Assembly (NCBI RefSeq): GCF_001941345.1
Contig: NZ_CP009251.1
Span: 806,001-870,000, forward strand
Length of the DNA: 64,000 bases
Source of the DNA: Corynebacterium stationis
GTDB taxonomy: Bacteria; Actinomycetota; Actinomycetes; Mycobacteriales; Mycobacteriaceae
Direction: 5' to 3'
The notes beneath the pieces are model-generated. The model worked only from the letters and a program-made list of their open reading frames with translations. It did not search any database and was not told the DNA's origin. The position numbers and the translations under genes were made by a program. Positions 1 to 9,569 of this stretch are shown here, piece after piece; within the stretch, counting starts at the first letter, position 1; every line of letters starts with the position of its first letter.

Positions 1-825
1 TTCCAGCGTGCGCCAGAAAATGACGGCGTAGATGCCGAAGAAAACCACAGCCATCGCCAAGCTGCGGAATGTATCCATGGTGTGCCACCAGCGTGACTGT
101 GGGCGCGTGCTGGAGACATAACCGCGGTAGTGCTTGGAAAAGACATCCAGCTCGCGGATTTCGGCGACGAAAGACTTCGCCACTTTCATCTGGCCGACCA
201 CCTCAGCAAAGCGACCATTAGCGATATCGATGTGCTCGTTTTTGACCTTCTCGAACTTCAACCAGCGCTTCGAGGTCAGCGCGGTCAGCCACATGTAGAT
301 GGGGAAAAGAATTGCCAGCAAAATTGCCAGCGGCCAGTAATAAAAGGCAGTGATGGCCAAAATTGCAATGACCTGAATGATCATCGTAAAGAAGTTATTG
401 GAAAAAGACTGCAGGAACTGGGTGATGAACATGATTGAGCGATCCAGTCGCGCAATGATGGTGCCAGTGACCTGGTTGTCGTAATAGCCCTGCGGCAGAC
501 TCAGCAGCTTGGCGTAATAGCGGGTGGAGAGAATCTGGCGCAGCCGAGAAATCATCACATCGCCGATATAGCCGCCGATATTACGGACAACGCCGTTGGC
601 CGCATCGGCAGCCAACAAGACAACGGCAAGGCCTAAGACCGTGACAAGTGCGGTGCGAATAACCTCATCGCCGTTCAAAGCTTGCACGATGGTGTCGGTT
701 GCTTCACGGACGATAAAAGGCGAGGCGAGCGCTAGTGCGGCGCCGATAGCCGAAGTTATGATAACGCCAAGGTAAAAGGGCCATAATGCTTGGGCATTTT
801 TAATAATTTTGGCCAGAGAATTCAC
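1..825 (-). CDS. ABC exporter, transmembrane domain (partial, 3' end outside window)
   Basis: An open frame of 275 codons runs from a GTG at 825 off the left edge of the window. The visible part is the membrane domain of an MsbA/MDR-type ABC exporter: several hydrophobic segments, and the family-typical stretch after the second helix (GDVMISRLRQ, then LPQGYYDNQVTGTI), where the cytoplasmic loop contacts the nucleotide-binding domain. The ATPase part, expected about 300 residues further on, is outside the window. The substrate cannot be inferred. The start is the first in-frame start after the intergenic gap, and no strong ribosome site precedes it. Confidence 0.85.
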   Translation of the reverse strand, partial: MNSLAKIIKNAQALWPFYLGVIITSAIGAALALASPFIVREATDTIVQALNGDEVIRTALVTVLGLAVVLLAADAANGVVRNIGGYIGDVMISRLRQILSTRYYAKLLSLPQGYYDNQVTGTIIARLDRSIMFITQFLQSFSNNFFTMIIQVIAILAITAFYYWPLAILLAILFPIYMWLTALTSKRWLKFEKVKNEHIDIANGRFAEVVGQMKVAKSFVAEIRELDVFSKHYRGYVSSTRPQSRWWHTMDTFRSLAMAVVFFGIYAVIFWRTLE

Positions 826-978
826 GAACTAATGCTCCAGAGATTTTATTTAAGTTATGGGGATATTCAGACCGGAAAGTATGCCACTTTTGTCCAAGCG
901 ATGCCCTGTTTTGTGAGTGGGTAGACTAAAGTGCAGTTTGAGAAGTTTGTGTCATGCCAGAAGGGAAAAGATCCTCAA

Positions 979-1536
979 GTGCCATCATCCCGCGTCATTG
1001 TATCTGCCATAGCCAGCGTAAGTATTGCGGGCGTAGCCCTTGCAGGCTGCTCTTTTTTCAACCCTGAACCAAGCGGATTGGGCTCTGATGAAGACCTCGT
1101 GGTCAGCACCTCTGAGGTGCCGTCGTACCAGCCTGAAGAAACCGAAGAGCAACTCATCACCGGTGATATCCCCGAACCGGTCAAGGACGAAGGCTATGGC
1201 GTGACCTGGTGGAATCAGGGCGCGTACCAGGATAATATTTCCGGCTCCGTAGTGACCATTAAGGTGCGCAATGACACCGATTTGCCATTGCCTGCCGATG
1301 CCATCTCCGACCCGGTACTTGAAGTTGCCGACGGCAACGGTGGTTGGTCTGGCGTTGACCTTTTGCCTTATGACCCTGATGTGAATACGAATGTGGTTGC
1401 ACCCGGTCTGGACCGGCCATTGGGTGCGGGGGCCTCAACGAATTTGCAGTATCGTTTCGATGTTGCGCCCGGGAATTTGTGGAATGCGCGATTAAAAATC
1501 GGCAATGTTGTCTGGGAAGGATCACTGACTCTTTAA
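979..1536 (+). CDS. Secreted lipoprotein of unknown function
   Basis: The frame is open from a GTG at 931. A GTG at 979, preceded by an AAGGGA stretch, gives a much better lipoprotein signal: short basic start (MPSSR), hydrophobic core, lipobox LAGC with the cysteine at about residue 24. The mature part is about 160 residues, acidic, and followed by a beta-rich region resembling the DUF4352-like extracellular domains of actinobacterial lipoproteins (inferred from pattern only). Its TAA shares its last base with the ATG of idi (TAATG), so the two are probably co-translated. I do not recognise a specific function. Confidence 0.75.
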   Translation: MPSSRVIVSAIASVSIAGVALAGCSFFNPEPSGLGSDEDLVVSTSEVPSYQPEETEEQLITGDIPEPVKDEGYGVTWWNQGAYQDNISGSVVTIKVRNDTDLPLPADAISDPVLEVADGNGGWSGVDLLPYDPDVNTNVVAPGLDRPLGAGASTNLQYRFDVAPGNLWNARLKIGNVVWEGSLTL

Positions 1537-2108
1537 TGCACAAAAATCTAAACACACACTCCACTGATGAAGTTGTCATCCTTGCAGATGAGAACGGTCA
1601 ACCCGCAGGCACCGAGAACAAGGTCGTGGTGCACACCGCGGATACGCCGTTGCACTTTGCCTTTTCCGCATGGTTGGTACGCGACGGGAAGCTGCTGCTC
1701 ACGCGACGGGCTTTGACGAAGCAGACCTGGCCGGGTGTGTGGACGAATTCCTTCTGTGGACATCCAGCGCCAGGGGAGAGCAATGCCGAGGCAGTGTATC
1801 GCCGCGCGCGGGTGGAATTGGGCATTGACCCAGCAGATCTCTCGGCGCCGGAAGAAGTACTCCCGGATTTTGCTTACCGCGCGGTGGATTCCTCCGGCAT
1901 TGTGGAAAACGAAATCTGCCCGGTCTTTATTACGACGCTTGCCGCAGGCGCGAGCTTTGAACCCAACCCAGAAGAAGTGGATTCTTATGAGTGGGTTGAT
2001 ATTGAGAAGGCAATCGCAGCTATTGACGCCACCCCCGGGGTATTTTCCCCGTGGATGGTAGAAGAACTCTCGCACTCGCAGCTGCGCGAGACTTTGCTCG
2101 GGCGCTAG
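1536..2108 (+). CDS. idi: Isopentenyl-diphosphate delta-isomerase, type I
   Basis: A 190-residue Nudix-fold enzyme that interconverts IPP and DMAPP in isoprenoid synthesis. The catalytic cysteine lies in NSFCGHP (C74), the metal/acid glutamates in VENEIC (about E124–E126), and the Nudix-like helix in PGESNAEAVYRRARVELG. Length matches the bacterial type I family. The start is the ATG overlapping the stop of the upstream lipoprotein gene. Corynebacteria need polyprenyl phosphate for arabinogalactan, so the role is plausible. The gene ends inside the end of the convergent esterase gene, a 4-bp tail-to-tail overlap. Confidence 0.93.
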   Translation: MHKNLNTHSTDEVVILADENGQPAGTENKVVVHTADTPLHFAFSAWLVRDGKLLLTRRALTKQTWPGVWTNSFCGHPAPGESNAEAVYRRARVELGIDPADLSAPEEVLPDFAYRAVDSSGIVENEICPVFITTLAAGASFEPNPEEVDSYEWVDIEKAIAAIDATPGVFSPWMVEELSHSQLRETLLGR

Positions 2109-3460
2109 AAGCCCATCTCTTCTAAGTTCATTGGGTACGCCGGATATAAGTAATCCAGCGTGCCCTTTTCTATTGTCTGCTCGCCGGTCTCTAAGTTGTA
2201 CACCATCACCGTGCGGCGGTCTTCCTCGGATTGCGCACGGTATTGTGGCAGCCCTTCGGGCTTACCGGTGCGGATGAAAGACTGCACCCAGTTATTGAGA
2301 ATGCGCGCGGTCTCGGCCTTTTTCTCATCGCGGACATCGACGGTGTGCACGCCGAAGAGATAGCGCAGCTCATCACAGTGCAGCGCGGGTTTAGTGGTTT
2401 TGGTAAATTCCAGCATCCACGTATCACCCGGGGCGGCGTCACCTGCCCAGGCGACCCAGCGGCGAATCTGCGTATCGCCGATGCTGCGGCCCATGGTGCG
2501 GGCCGGATCAATCTTATCGGCGGCGAATTTCCACAGGTCATAGGACTCTTTACGCAGCCCCATCAGGATAGAGGTCTTCTTTATTATCCAGCGTTTAAAG
2601 AAGCTGTCTTTCAAATTATCGGCCCATTTGCCGCCGATATCGTGGTAGAACTCATCGCGCGTGGACGCCAACAAGACTGGTACATCGGCTAATTCTTCCG
2701 GCTGAAAAGGCGCGGGGCCAAGCGCCATGTCCAAAATATAGCGCGTGCGAAACAGCTTAAAGGTACGCTTTAAGCGCTTTGGCGAGGCCTTTTCAAAAGA
2801 CCGACGGGTAATCGGCTTGCCAAAGAAGGCGCGCAAGGTGCCTTTGCGCTGTGCGAAAGAATGGCGTGGATAGCACGGGGAAATCGCGATGACCCGGCGA
2901 AAGCCCCCACGAAAGTGGTCTTTGCGCATCAACCACAATGCGGTGGTGGCGCCGGCGGATTGGCCAATGATAGTGACATTAGTCGGGTCGCCGCCGAAGG
3001 CTTCAATGTTTTTCTGCACCCACTCGAGCCCCACCTGGCAGTCATCAATCCCCCGGTAGGTGTGAGGTTCATCGCCCGGAAATTGCACGAAACCTTCAAA
3101 GCCCACGCGGTAACCCAGCTGGACTTGGACAACGCCGTGGCGTGCATTCGCAGTGCCCTCGGCACGCGGGTCTTCATGGGTGCCGGATTCAAAGCGTCCA
3201 CCGTGGATATAGACAACTACAGGGTGGTCGGAGCCTGGGCGGGCATCGTCCGGCGTGGAAATGCTCAGTGCGATTTCATGGGGGCGCTCGACGGTGGCAT
3301 CGAAAAGCTGCTCTGGCGCAAAATCTGCTGGCTGCGCCGGCGCGTAGCGCGTGGGTAAATCTAAAAAGTCGATGGAGTGGAAGAAATTTACGCCATCGTG
3401 AGAAAGGCCCTGATAGATTCCCGCCGGGGCATGAACGAGCACGGTAGACACAGTAGACAT
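2105..3460 (-). CDS. Type-B carboxylesterase / para-nitrobenzyl-esterase-like hydrolase
   Basis: A 451-residue alpha/beta hydrolase. The oxyanion-hole motif HGG is at residues 86–88 (VYIHGGRFESG) and the nucleophile elbow is GQSAGA with S168, both typical of the type-B carboxylesterase family. No signal peptide is visible, so it is probably cytoplasmic. The substrate is unknown. The family usually has 480–540 residues, so this is a slightly short member. It converges on idi. Confidence 0.85.
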   Translation of the reverse strand: MSTVSTVLVHAPAGIYQGLSHDGVNFFHSIDFLDLPTRYAPAQPADFAPEQLFDATVERPHEIALSISTPDDARPGSDHPVVVYIHGGRFESGTHEDPRAEGTANARHGVVQVQLGYRVGFEGFVQFPGDEPHTYRGIDDCQVGLEWVQKNIEAFGGDPTNVTIIGQSAGATTALWLMRKDHFRGGFRRVIAISPCYPRHSFAQRKGTLRAFFGKPITRRSFEKASPKRLKRTFKLFRTRYILDMALGPAPFQPEELADVPVLLASTRDEFYHDIGGKWADNLKDSFFKRWIIKKTSILMGLRKESYDLWKFAADKIDPARTMGRSIGDTQIRRWVAWAGDAAPGDTWMLEFTKTTKPALHCDELRYLFGVHTVDVRDEKKAETARILNNWVQSFIRTGKPEGLPQYRAQSEEDRRTVMVYNLETGEQTIEKGTLDYLYPAYPMNLEEMGF

Positions 3461-3511
3461 GACACACCAGTTTAGCGGTTTCGCTTAAAGCTTATGAGCT
3501 AGAATCTCGAA

Positions 3512-3712
3512 GTGATGGAGTGGTTTAGAGAATTTAGTGACGTGCTCACGGAGCCTTTCGTCACAGCGCCGGTCTGGCAGCAAATGGGCACCATCATCTT
3601 GGTGGGCGTACCAGCGCTCATCGTGCTGGCCTGGGTGCTCATGGGGGTTATTGACCTCATTAGTGGTGCTATCCGCACCGTGATTTCGTCGGATTCATCG
3701 GCTACGGGCTAA
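3512..3712 (+). CDS. Small single-pass membrane protein, unknown function
   Basis: A 66-residue protein with one strong hydrophobic helix at about residues 25–50 and a short polar tail. The start is either the GTG at 3512 or the ATG immediately after it. It lies 1 bp before the next small gene, so the pair probably forms a two-gene unit. No family is recognised. Confidence 0.55.
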   Translation: MMEWFREFSDVLTEPFVTAPVWQQMGTIILVGVPALIVLAWVLMGVIDLISGAIRTVISSDSSATG

Positions 3713-3713
3713 G

Positions 3714-4046
3714 ATGGGCACCGTGTCAAGCCCTGAATCTAATCCACAATCCTCCGATGACTCCGATCGCAAGGATAAAGAACGCGTAAGCAAAGAACGC
3801 GTGGGTTTTGACGATATTTTGCCGTTTAACCTCGACCCCAGCTACGACCCGCGTGAGGGCCTGTGGGATCCTGAGCGCGCTGAGCATGACGAGGAAGTCA
3901 AAGACGAGGCCGCCGTTCCGGAACCAGCGCCGCCGGTTCCGGTAGTCAAGCGCAAGCGCGCACTGCCGAGGAGTTGGGTCAATATCACCTTGCGTGCGAT
4001 GTTTGTGCTGGTGATCCTCGCCGCGCTGTGGGGCCTTTTCTTCTAG
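3714..4046 (+). CDS. Acidic protein with C-terminal membrane anchor, unknown function
   Basis: A 110-residue protein: a charged, low-complexity N-terminal part (many D/E/K), a proline/valine linker, then one C-terminal hydrophobic helix (about residues 90–109), so the soluble part should face the cytoplasm. It follows the small membrane protein gene directly. Function is unknown. It ends 3 bp before the convergent malQ. Confidence 0.6.
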   Translation: MGTVSSPESNPQSSDDSDRKDKERVSKERVGFDDILPFNLDPSYDPREGLWDPERAEHDEEVKDEAAVPEPAPPVPVVKRKRALPRSWVNITLRAMFVLVILAALWGLFF

Positions 4047-4049
4047 CTG

Positions 4050-6173
4050 CTAAACAGTGCGTTTACTGGTCGCGGTGATGGTGCGAAATAGCGGATTGTC
4101 TGCGAGCTGTTCAATTAACACTGGCTGACCTGAGCTATCGCACAACGGAATGCACCAGTTCGGATACAGATCATTGGTGGTTCCCGGCTGGTTTTGCGCG
4201 CGAATATCGCCGACCATATCTACTAAATTGGTGCACGTTAATGCCGCAGGTGTGCCTGCAATAAACGCGTGCAGTGCGCCCATGAGCTGAGTCGGATTGC
4301 CGCGTTCCTGCCGGGGCAGGTGCGCGAAATCGCGCTCGGGCAAAAGCCCACTTTCAGACATCGAGTGCAGTACCTGCGCTTGGAAGTCGAGGTCCTCGGC
4401 AATTTCCTCGTCGACGGGGCGGGTAAAAAGCCCCAGGCGCTCGCGCAGGGTAATGTGCTCGCCGCCGAGATAAGCCAAGGTTGGCGGAAGATCGTGAGTA
4501 CCTACCGAGGCAAGTGCCAGCGGACGGTATTTGTCCTGCGGCAGGGGAGCGCCGTGTTCATCGCGTTCAAACCACACGATGGATGTGCCCATAAACCCTT
4601 TATCGCGCAGGGTGTCTTGAATCCAAGGTTCCATGGTGCCCAGGTCTTCGCCGATAACGACGGCGCCGGTGCGTTCAGCCTCCAGTGCGAGCACGCCCAG
4701 CATGGCTTCAAAGTCATAGGCCACATAGGTTCCGTTCGTTGGCGGAGACATGCGCGGAATCCAGAACAAGCGGAAAAGGCCCAAGATATGGTCCACGCGC
4801 ACACCGCCAGCATTGCGCAGCACCGCTTCGAGCATGTCGCGCCACGGCCTATAGCCGGATTCTGCCAAGCGCACCGGGTGCCATGGCGGCTGTGACCAGT
4901 CCTGTCCTTGCTGGTTGTAATCATCCGGTGGCGCGCCCACGGAAGCCTGCGGCGCTAAAAACTCCGCCAAGATTTCTGCATCCGCGCCACCCGGGTGCAC
5001 GCCCACGGCTAGGTCTGTCACAATGCCAATCTTCATCCCCGCTGCCAGCGCACGCTGCTGCGCAGCGCGGAATTGCTCATCACATAAAAATTGCAGCCAC
5101 GAATAAAAGGCGATCGCGTAGTCTTGCTCTTCTTCGTCATCGATAGCGTGCCTGCCGGAGACTGCTTCTTTTTGCGCGCACCACAGCGCAAACTGTGCCA
5201 GCCCCTTGCCCTCACTGCGGGTAAATTCCAAAAAATCCGCGGTGCGCTCCGGGGTATGTTCCAGTGCGAAAAGCTCCCGCAATACCGCCAGCTTGGCCTC
5301 GAAGATTGCATTGCGCTCAATCGGGTCAGCGCTGTGGTTGCGCTCGCGGAATTCGGCAGCGAGTTCGGCAATATCGTCTTGCAGGGAGGCATCGAGAAGC
5401 GAAAGCTCTGGGATGTCTTCAATGCGTAAATAGAGGGGATTGATAAACCTCCGGGTGGTGGGAAGATACGGGGAGTCTTCCACTGGTGGCTCCGGTTCGG
5501 CCGCGTGCAGCGGGTTGATGAGCAAGAATTCCGCCCCCGCCTCCTGCGCCGCGATTTCCGCCAACTGCGCTAAATCCCCAAAGTCACCCATGCCCCAAGA
5601 CTGCTCCGAGCGCACCGAATACAGCTGCGCCATGACACCGTAGGCAGGGGACTCCACGTACTTGTCCGCAGTGGTCAGCCGCGGCGGGTAGATAATCAGC
5701 GCGCACGTGACCGGGTGGTCAAAGCCATCAGAGCGCAGCACCAACTCGTGGTAGCCCAGCGGCAAATCACCTGGGATGTGGAAGGTCGCAGCGCCCCACA
5801 ACACGCCATCTACTTCCACAGCAGGTTGGTCATTTGGGTCTTGGTAGACCTCGCGCCGCCCGCCTTTTTCTAGTTCAATGTGCACATCGGCGGAAGCACC
5901 GGCATGGACATGGACAGTAAAAGTTTTCTCAGTCCCCGCGGGCGCCACCACGGCAGCAGGCAAAGGCCGAGAAGAACGCGCCAAGTAGTCCAGGTACAAA
6001 CGGTCAGTGAGTTCTTGCTCAGTAGGGTTGGCGGATAGGGGGACGTCAAGGGCACGGAGAGTGTATTCCAACGTGGCATCAGAAATATCGATCCACTGAC
6101 CACCTTGGGAGTGATAGCCGGTAGACACCCCGTGGTTGGCTGCGAGCTCTTCCAATAGTTGGCGGTATGTCAC
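4050..6173 (-). CDS. malQ: 4-alpha-glucanotransferase (amylomaltase, GH77)
   Basis: A 707-residue enzyme that transfers alpha-1,4-glucan segments in maltose/maltodextrin and glycogen metabolism. GH77 hallmarks are present: GMGDFGD (about residues 194–200), the RVDHILG nucleophile region, the IGEDLG acid/base glutamate and THDLPP near the C terminus. The roughly 160-residue beta-sandwich extension before the catalytic domain matches actinobacterial MalQ. The start is the GTG at 6173. The gene is monocistronic and diverges from the acyl-CoA ligase. Confidence 0.94.
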   Translation of the reverse strand: MTYRQLLEELAANHGVSTGYHSQGGQWIDISDATLEYTLRALDVPLSANPTEQELTDRLYLDYLARSSRPLPAAVVAPAGTEKTFTVHVHAGASADVHIELEKGGRREVYQDPNDQPAVEVDGVLWGAATFHIPGDLPLGYHELVLRSDGFDHPVTCALIIYPPRLTTADKYVESPAYGVMAQLYSVRSEQSWGMGDFGDLAQLAEIAAQEAGAEFLLINPLHAAEPEPPVEDSPYLPTTRRFINPLYLRIEDIPELSLLDASLQDDIAELAAEFRERNHSADPIERNAIFEAKLAVLRELFALEHTPERTADFLEFTRSEGKGLAQFALWCAQKEAVSGRHAIDDEEEQDYAIAFYSWLQFLCDEQFRAAQQRALAAGMKIGIVTDLAVGVHPGGADAEILAEFLAPQASVGAPPDDYNQQGQDWSQPPWHPVRLAESGYRPWRDMLEAVLRNAGGVRVDHILGLFRLFWIPRMSPPTNGTYVAYDFEAMLGVLALEAERTGAVVIGEDLGTMEPWIQDTLRDKGFMGTSIVWFERDEHGAPLPQDKYRPLALASVGTHDLPPTLAYLGGEHITLRERLGLFTRPVDEEIAEDLDFQAQVLHSMSESGLLPERDFAHLPRQERGNPTQLMGALHAFIAGTPAALTCTNLVDMVGDIRAQNQPGTTNDLYPNWCIPLCDSSGQPVLIEQLADNPLFRTITATSKRTV

Positions 6174-6256
6174 ACCACGCTATTCTGCCACATTGCAACC
6201 ATTGATAAGCTAAGAAGCGTTATTTTCGTCCCAAAGCCATATGGAAGGGCTCAGCT

Positions 6257-8092
6257 GTGACTTTGCAAGAAACCCATACGCCGGCAGAATTTGAAATTTT
6301 AGACAACGAAACCTGCCTAACTGCGTTGATGGACACCGCGAAAGCTCGTCCGCATGGCGTGATGTTTACTCGGCCTGCTAATTATGAGTGGATTAATGTC
6401 ACTGCCAAGGAGTTTATCCGGGAAGTTTATGATGTGGCCAAGGGCATTATCGCCGCGGGGATAGAGCAGGGTGATCGGATTATTATTATCTCCGAAACCC
6501 GTTATGAATGGTCTCTTTTAGACTTTGCTATTTGGGCGGCGGGCGCGGTTTCGGTGCCGGTTTATCCTTCTTCATCGCTGTCGCAGGTGCGCTGGGTGGT
6601 AGAAGATTCGGGTGCGGTATTGGCCATTACTGAGAGCCAGGACCACACAGAGTTAGTGCAGCATTTGCTCGTCGATGACTCCGGCAACCCCTCACTTTCC
6701 GGCTTCACCTCGCAGTTGCGCCGGATTTTGGAGATTAATTCCTCGGCGATAGATACGTTGAAATTTGAAGGTCGCTCTTTGACTGATGAGGTCGTCGATG
6801 AGCGCATTGCCGCAACCTCTACCAATGATTTGGCGTCTTTGGTTTATACCTCTGGTACCACTGGCAAACCTAAGGGCTGCATTTTGACGCACAAGAACTG
6901 GTTGGCGGAAGTTCGCGGACTGCTGACCAACCCGATTGGTGCGATTGTGGGGCCCGGCATTCGCGTGCTGACCTTTTTGCCCATGGCGCACGTATTCTCC
7001 CGTGCAGTGTCTTTGGCGGTGGCCATTGGTGGTGCGACGCAGAATCATTGGTCGGACTTTTCCTCCCTCTCGGTGGAATTCCAGCGCTCGCGCCCGAACC
7101 TGATTTTGGGCGTGCCGCGCGTATTTGAAAAGGTGCGTAACTCGGCGGCGCAAAAGGCTGCGGATGGCTCGGCTATCAAGCGCGGAATTTTTGAACAAGC
7201 TGAACAAGCAGCCATTCAGTATTCCAAGGCTTTGGATACTGAGGAAGGCCCAACGCGGATTCAAAAGGCCAAACACAAAGTTTTTGACCGTATGGTCTAC
7301 TCCAAGATCCGTGAGGGCGTTGGCGGTTCGGTGCATTTCTGCATTACCGGCGGCTCCGCGATGGGCCAAGACCTCCTGCACTGGTTCCGTGGCATCAGCG
7401 TGCCAGTGTATGAAGGCTATGGGCTAACCGAGGTCGCGGCCGCCATCACGGTCGATTTTGACGATCAACAAATCGGTACTGTCGGCCCACCGATCGGGGG
7501 CATGACCGTTCGCACTAATGGCGTCGGCGAGATTTTAGTCAAAGGCCCCACCGTCTTTGCTGGCTACTGGAATAACGAGGAAGCTACCAGGGAAGCCCTG
7601 CACGGCGAATGGTACAACACCGGTGACCTGGGCGAGATTCTCGATAACGGGAAGTTGATGATCACTGGCCGCAAGAAAGACCTGATTGTCACAGCCGGCG
7701 GAAAGAATGTCTCACCTGGTCCGATGGAAGATATTTTGCGCGCACATCCACTGGTCTCTCAGGCCATGGTCGTAGGCGACGGGAAGCCGTTTGTGGGCGT
7801 GCTCATTACCCTGGATCCAGATATCCTGAAGCGTTGGAAGCTAGACCGCAATATCCCAGAAAACCGCTCGATTAAAGAGCTGGCCACAGAGCCGCAGTTG
7901 CGCGCGGAAATTCAAGACGCCATCAACCAGGTCAACGCTACGGTGTCGCATGCTGAAGCCATCAAGAAGTTTTATATTCTGGAATCAGATTTGACCGAGG
8001 AAGAAAACGAACTGACCCCGACGTTAAAGGTCAAGCGCAATGTTGTGGCGCAGCGCTACAGCGACGCAATTGATCACCTCTACACCCGTTAA
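6257..8092 (+). CDS. Long-chain fatty-acid–CoA ligase (AMP-forming)
   Basis: A 611-residue member of the ANL adenylating superfamily. The P-loop-like motif YTSGTTGKPKG is at about residue 198. GYGLTEV, NTGDLG and the hinge/lysine region TGRKKDLIVTAGGKN follow in the right order. This matches FadD15-type ligases that activate long-chain fatty acids with ATP and CoA. The start is GTG at 6257, after AGGGCTC. It is transcribed divergently from malQ. Exact chain-length preference is unknown. Confidence 0.9.
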   Translation: MTLQETHTPAEFEILDNETCLTALMDTAKARPHGVMFTRPANYEWINVTAKEFIREVYDVAKGIIAAGIEQGDRIIIISETRYEWSLLDFAIWAAGAVSVPVYPSSSLSQVRWVVEDSGAVLAITESQDHTELVQHLLVDDSGNPSLSGFTSQLRRILEINSSAIDTLKFEGRSLTDEVVDERIAATSTNDLASLVYTSGTTGKPKGCILTHKNWLAEVRGLLTNPIGAIVGPGIRVLTFLPMAHVFSRAVSLAVAIGGATQNHWSDFSSLSVEFQRSRPNLILGVPRVFEKVRNSAAQKAADGSAIKRGIFEQAEQAAIQYSKALDTEEGPTRIQKAKHKVFDRMVYSKIREGVGGSVHFCITGGSAMGQDLLHWFRGISVPVYEGYGLTEVAAAITVDFDDQQIGTVGPPIGGMTVRTNGVGEILVKGPTVFAGYWNNEEATREALHGEWYNTGDLGEILDNGKLMITGRKKDLIVTAGGKNVSPGPMEDILRAHPLVSQAMVVGDGKPFVGVLITLDPDILKRWKLDRNIPENRSIKELATEPQLRAEIQDAINQVNATVSHAEAIKKFYILESDLTEEENELTPTLKVKRNVVAQRYSDAIDHLYTR

Positions 8093-8195
8093 ACACGTGC
8101 GTGGACCTAGCCGAAGCTAAGGGCTGTGAAATTACGGAGTGTCTAACAGATATTTCTCAAGATCTGCAATAGAGTCATTCCCGTTAACCGTTACT

Positions 8196-8212
8196 CTCAA
8201 CTTTAAGTTGAG
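8196..8212. promoter_or_regulatory. Perfect dyad, possible operator
   Basis: An 8-bp inverted repeat (CTCAACTT / AAGTTGAG) with a 1-bp centre, about 60 bp upstream of the ATG at 8275. It could be a dimeric regulator site or part of the promoter. No poly-T tract follows, so it is not a good terminator for the acyl-CoA ligase gene. Confidence 0.35.
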
Positions 8213-8274
8213 GGTATGCATTTAGTAGGCAAGGACCCACTGGGCTAGAGATTGCGGAAGGAGAGGCTAAGACA

Positions 8275-8961
8275 ATGCGCAAGATTGCCGCCGAGCTTCG
8301 GCACCGCGAACTAACCCAGGAAATCTACAACATCGGGGATGAAGTCGCTCAGTACATCGAGAACCTCATTGAGGCCATCGAGGACTGGGACAATGACCTG
8401 GCCATGGACTGCCTGGCAGAACTTGGCGACATCATCGAAGACGCCCGCGTGGATTCCGGCCGCTGTGTAGGCGAGCTTATCGGTCTGCGCCAGGCTTTGG
8501 TCTCAGGACTGCGTTCTGGCACCATTTCTGCTGCCGCTTCTGGTCAGAATGATGTTGAGGCTCCGCGTACTTTCAATGCGCAGACTCTCGAAATTGATTT
8601 TCCCATCGATGGTCCGCCTGTCGCAGTGCATCAGCTTGCCGCTGCCTTGCAGGACCGCACGGCTGCGACCGCAGACTATCTGCGCGATGTCGTCGAATAT
8701 GTCCTTGACCAAACCGATGCCGTTGCCCGCAACCTGGACATGGTTTCTCTGCCACAGTTATACAACCGCACCGGCCAGCAGGTCAACGCCGCATGCCACG
8801 GCTGGTACCGCACTGTGGTGGAATCCCACTTTGCTTATGTCCGCACCATGCGCGGGCACAATCCGCCGGTGTTTTTGGAAGAGCGCGCGCGTATCGACCG
8901 CATCGTTGCCAAGGTAGCCGCCAAACGTGCGGCAGCAAAACGTTCCGCTACGACGGCTTAG
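8275..8961 (+). CDS. Conserved hypothetical protein, helical
   Basis: A 228-residue soluble protein with no signal or membrane segment, predicted mostly helical. The N-terminal part is acidic and the C-terminal tail is rich in K/R/A. A strong ribosome site (GGAGAGG) precedes the ATG. A lone gene with its own upstream region. I do not recognise the family. Confidence 0.7.
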   Translation: MRKIAAELRHRELTQEIYNIGDEVAQYIENLIEAIEDWDNDLAMDCLAELGDIIEDARVDSGRCVGELIGLRQALVSGLRSGTISAAASGQNDVEAPRTFNAQTLEIDFPIDGPPVAVHQLAAALQDRTAATADYLRDVVEYVLDQTDAVARNLDMVSLPQLYNRTGQQVNAACHGWYRTVVESHFAYVRTMRGHNPPVFLEERARIDRIVAKVAAKRAAAKRSATTA

Positions 8962-9111
8962 GCAACTGCCGGCGCAAGCAACAGAATTTTTCGGTTGAAA
9001 TAATTCTCTGTGCGGCGAAATAAAAAAACTGCTATGGTAGTTGCTGTGCTGGGCCTGCTGGCACGCTGTGTAAAAAGTGGAATCACCCTACTGCCGAAAG
9101 AGAAGAAATAG

Positions 9112-9480
9112 ATGCGTTCTATTCGTAAGTCCCTGATCGCTGCATCTACCGCTGCTGTAGTTGCACTGTCCGCTACCCCTGCCTTCGCGCAGAGCTCCAA
9201 TGACGAAACCAAGAAGCAGGAAACTTCACTGTCTTCGAACTTCACCCTCTCTTCCAAGATCGGTGAGAAATTGGACGCTTCTGACTCTCAAAAGGCTCTC
9301 TGGGGCATTGAGAAGAACTCCAGCGCCAGCGAGGCAACCCCGTTCGACAAGCTCAACTACGGCTACGTCATCGCTTCTGCTGTAGCACTGGCTGGTGGCG
9401 CTGCTGCATTTGCTTCTCAGGTACCTGAGGTTCGCGAAATCGCAGAACAGTTCAACATCGAACTGCCACGCTTTTTCTAA
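9112..9480 (+). CDS. Small exported protein with C-terminal hydrophobic helix
   Basis: A 122-residue protein with a clear signal peptide (MRSIRKS, hydrophobic core, cleavage near AFAQ at about residue 26), a serine-rich polar middle, and a second hydrophobic stretch (about residues 84–100). The mature product may be envelope-anchored. The ATG follows a GAGAAG ribosome site and a terminator follows the stop closely. Codon choice is strongly biased, which suggests high expression (inference). No family recognised. Confidence 0.7.
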   Translation: MRSIRKSLIAASTAAVVALSATPAFAQSSNDETKKQETSLSSNFTLSSKIGEKLDASDSQKALWGIEKNSSASEATPFDKLNYGYVIASAVALAGGAAAFASQVPEVREIAEQFNIELPRFF

Positions 9481-9498
9481 GCGGACCTTTAAATAGCT

Positions 9499-9529
9499 AA
9501 AGCTTCGACCTTCGGGTCGGAGCTTTTTC
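9499..9529 (+). terminator. Rho-independent terminator
   Basis: A 10-bp stem (9501–9510 with 9515–9524, one G·T pair) closed by a TTCG tetraloop and followed by five T residues. It lies 20 bp after the stop of the small exported protein gene. Confidence 0.9.
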
Positions 9530-9569
9530 TAATGCCCAGAAACTAGATGGCGCGGAACTATTTCGTCTT

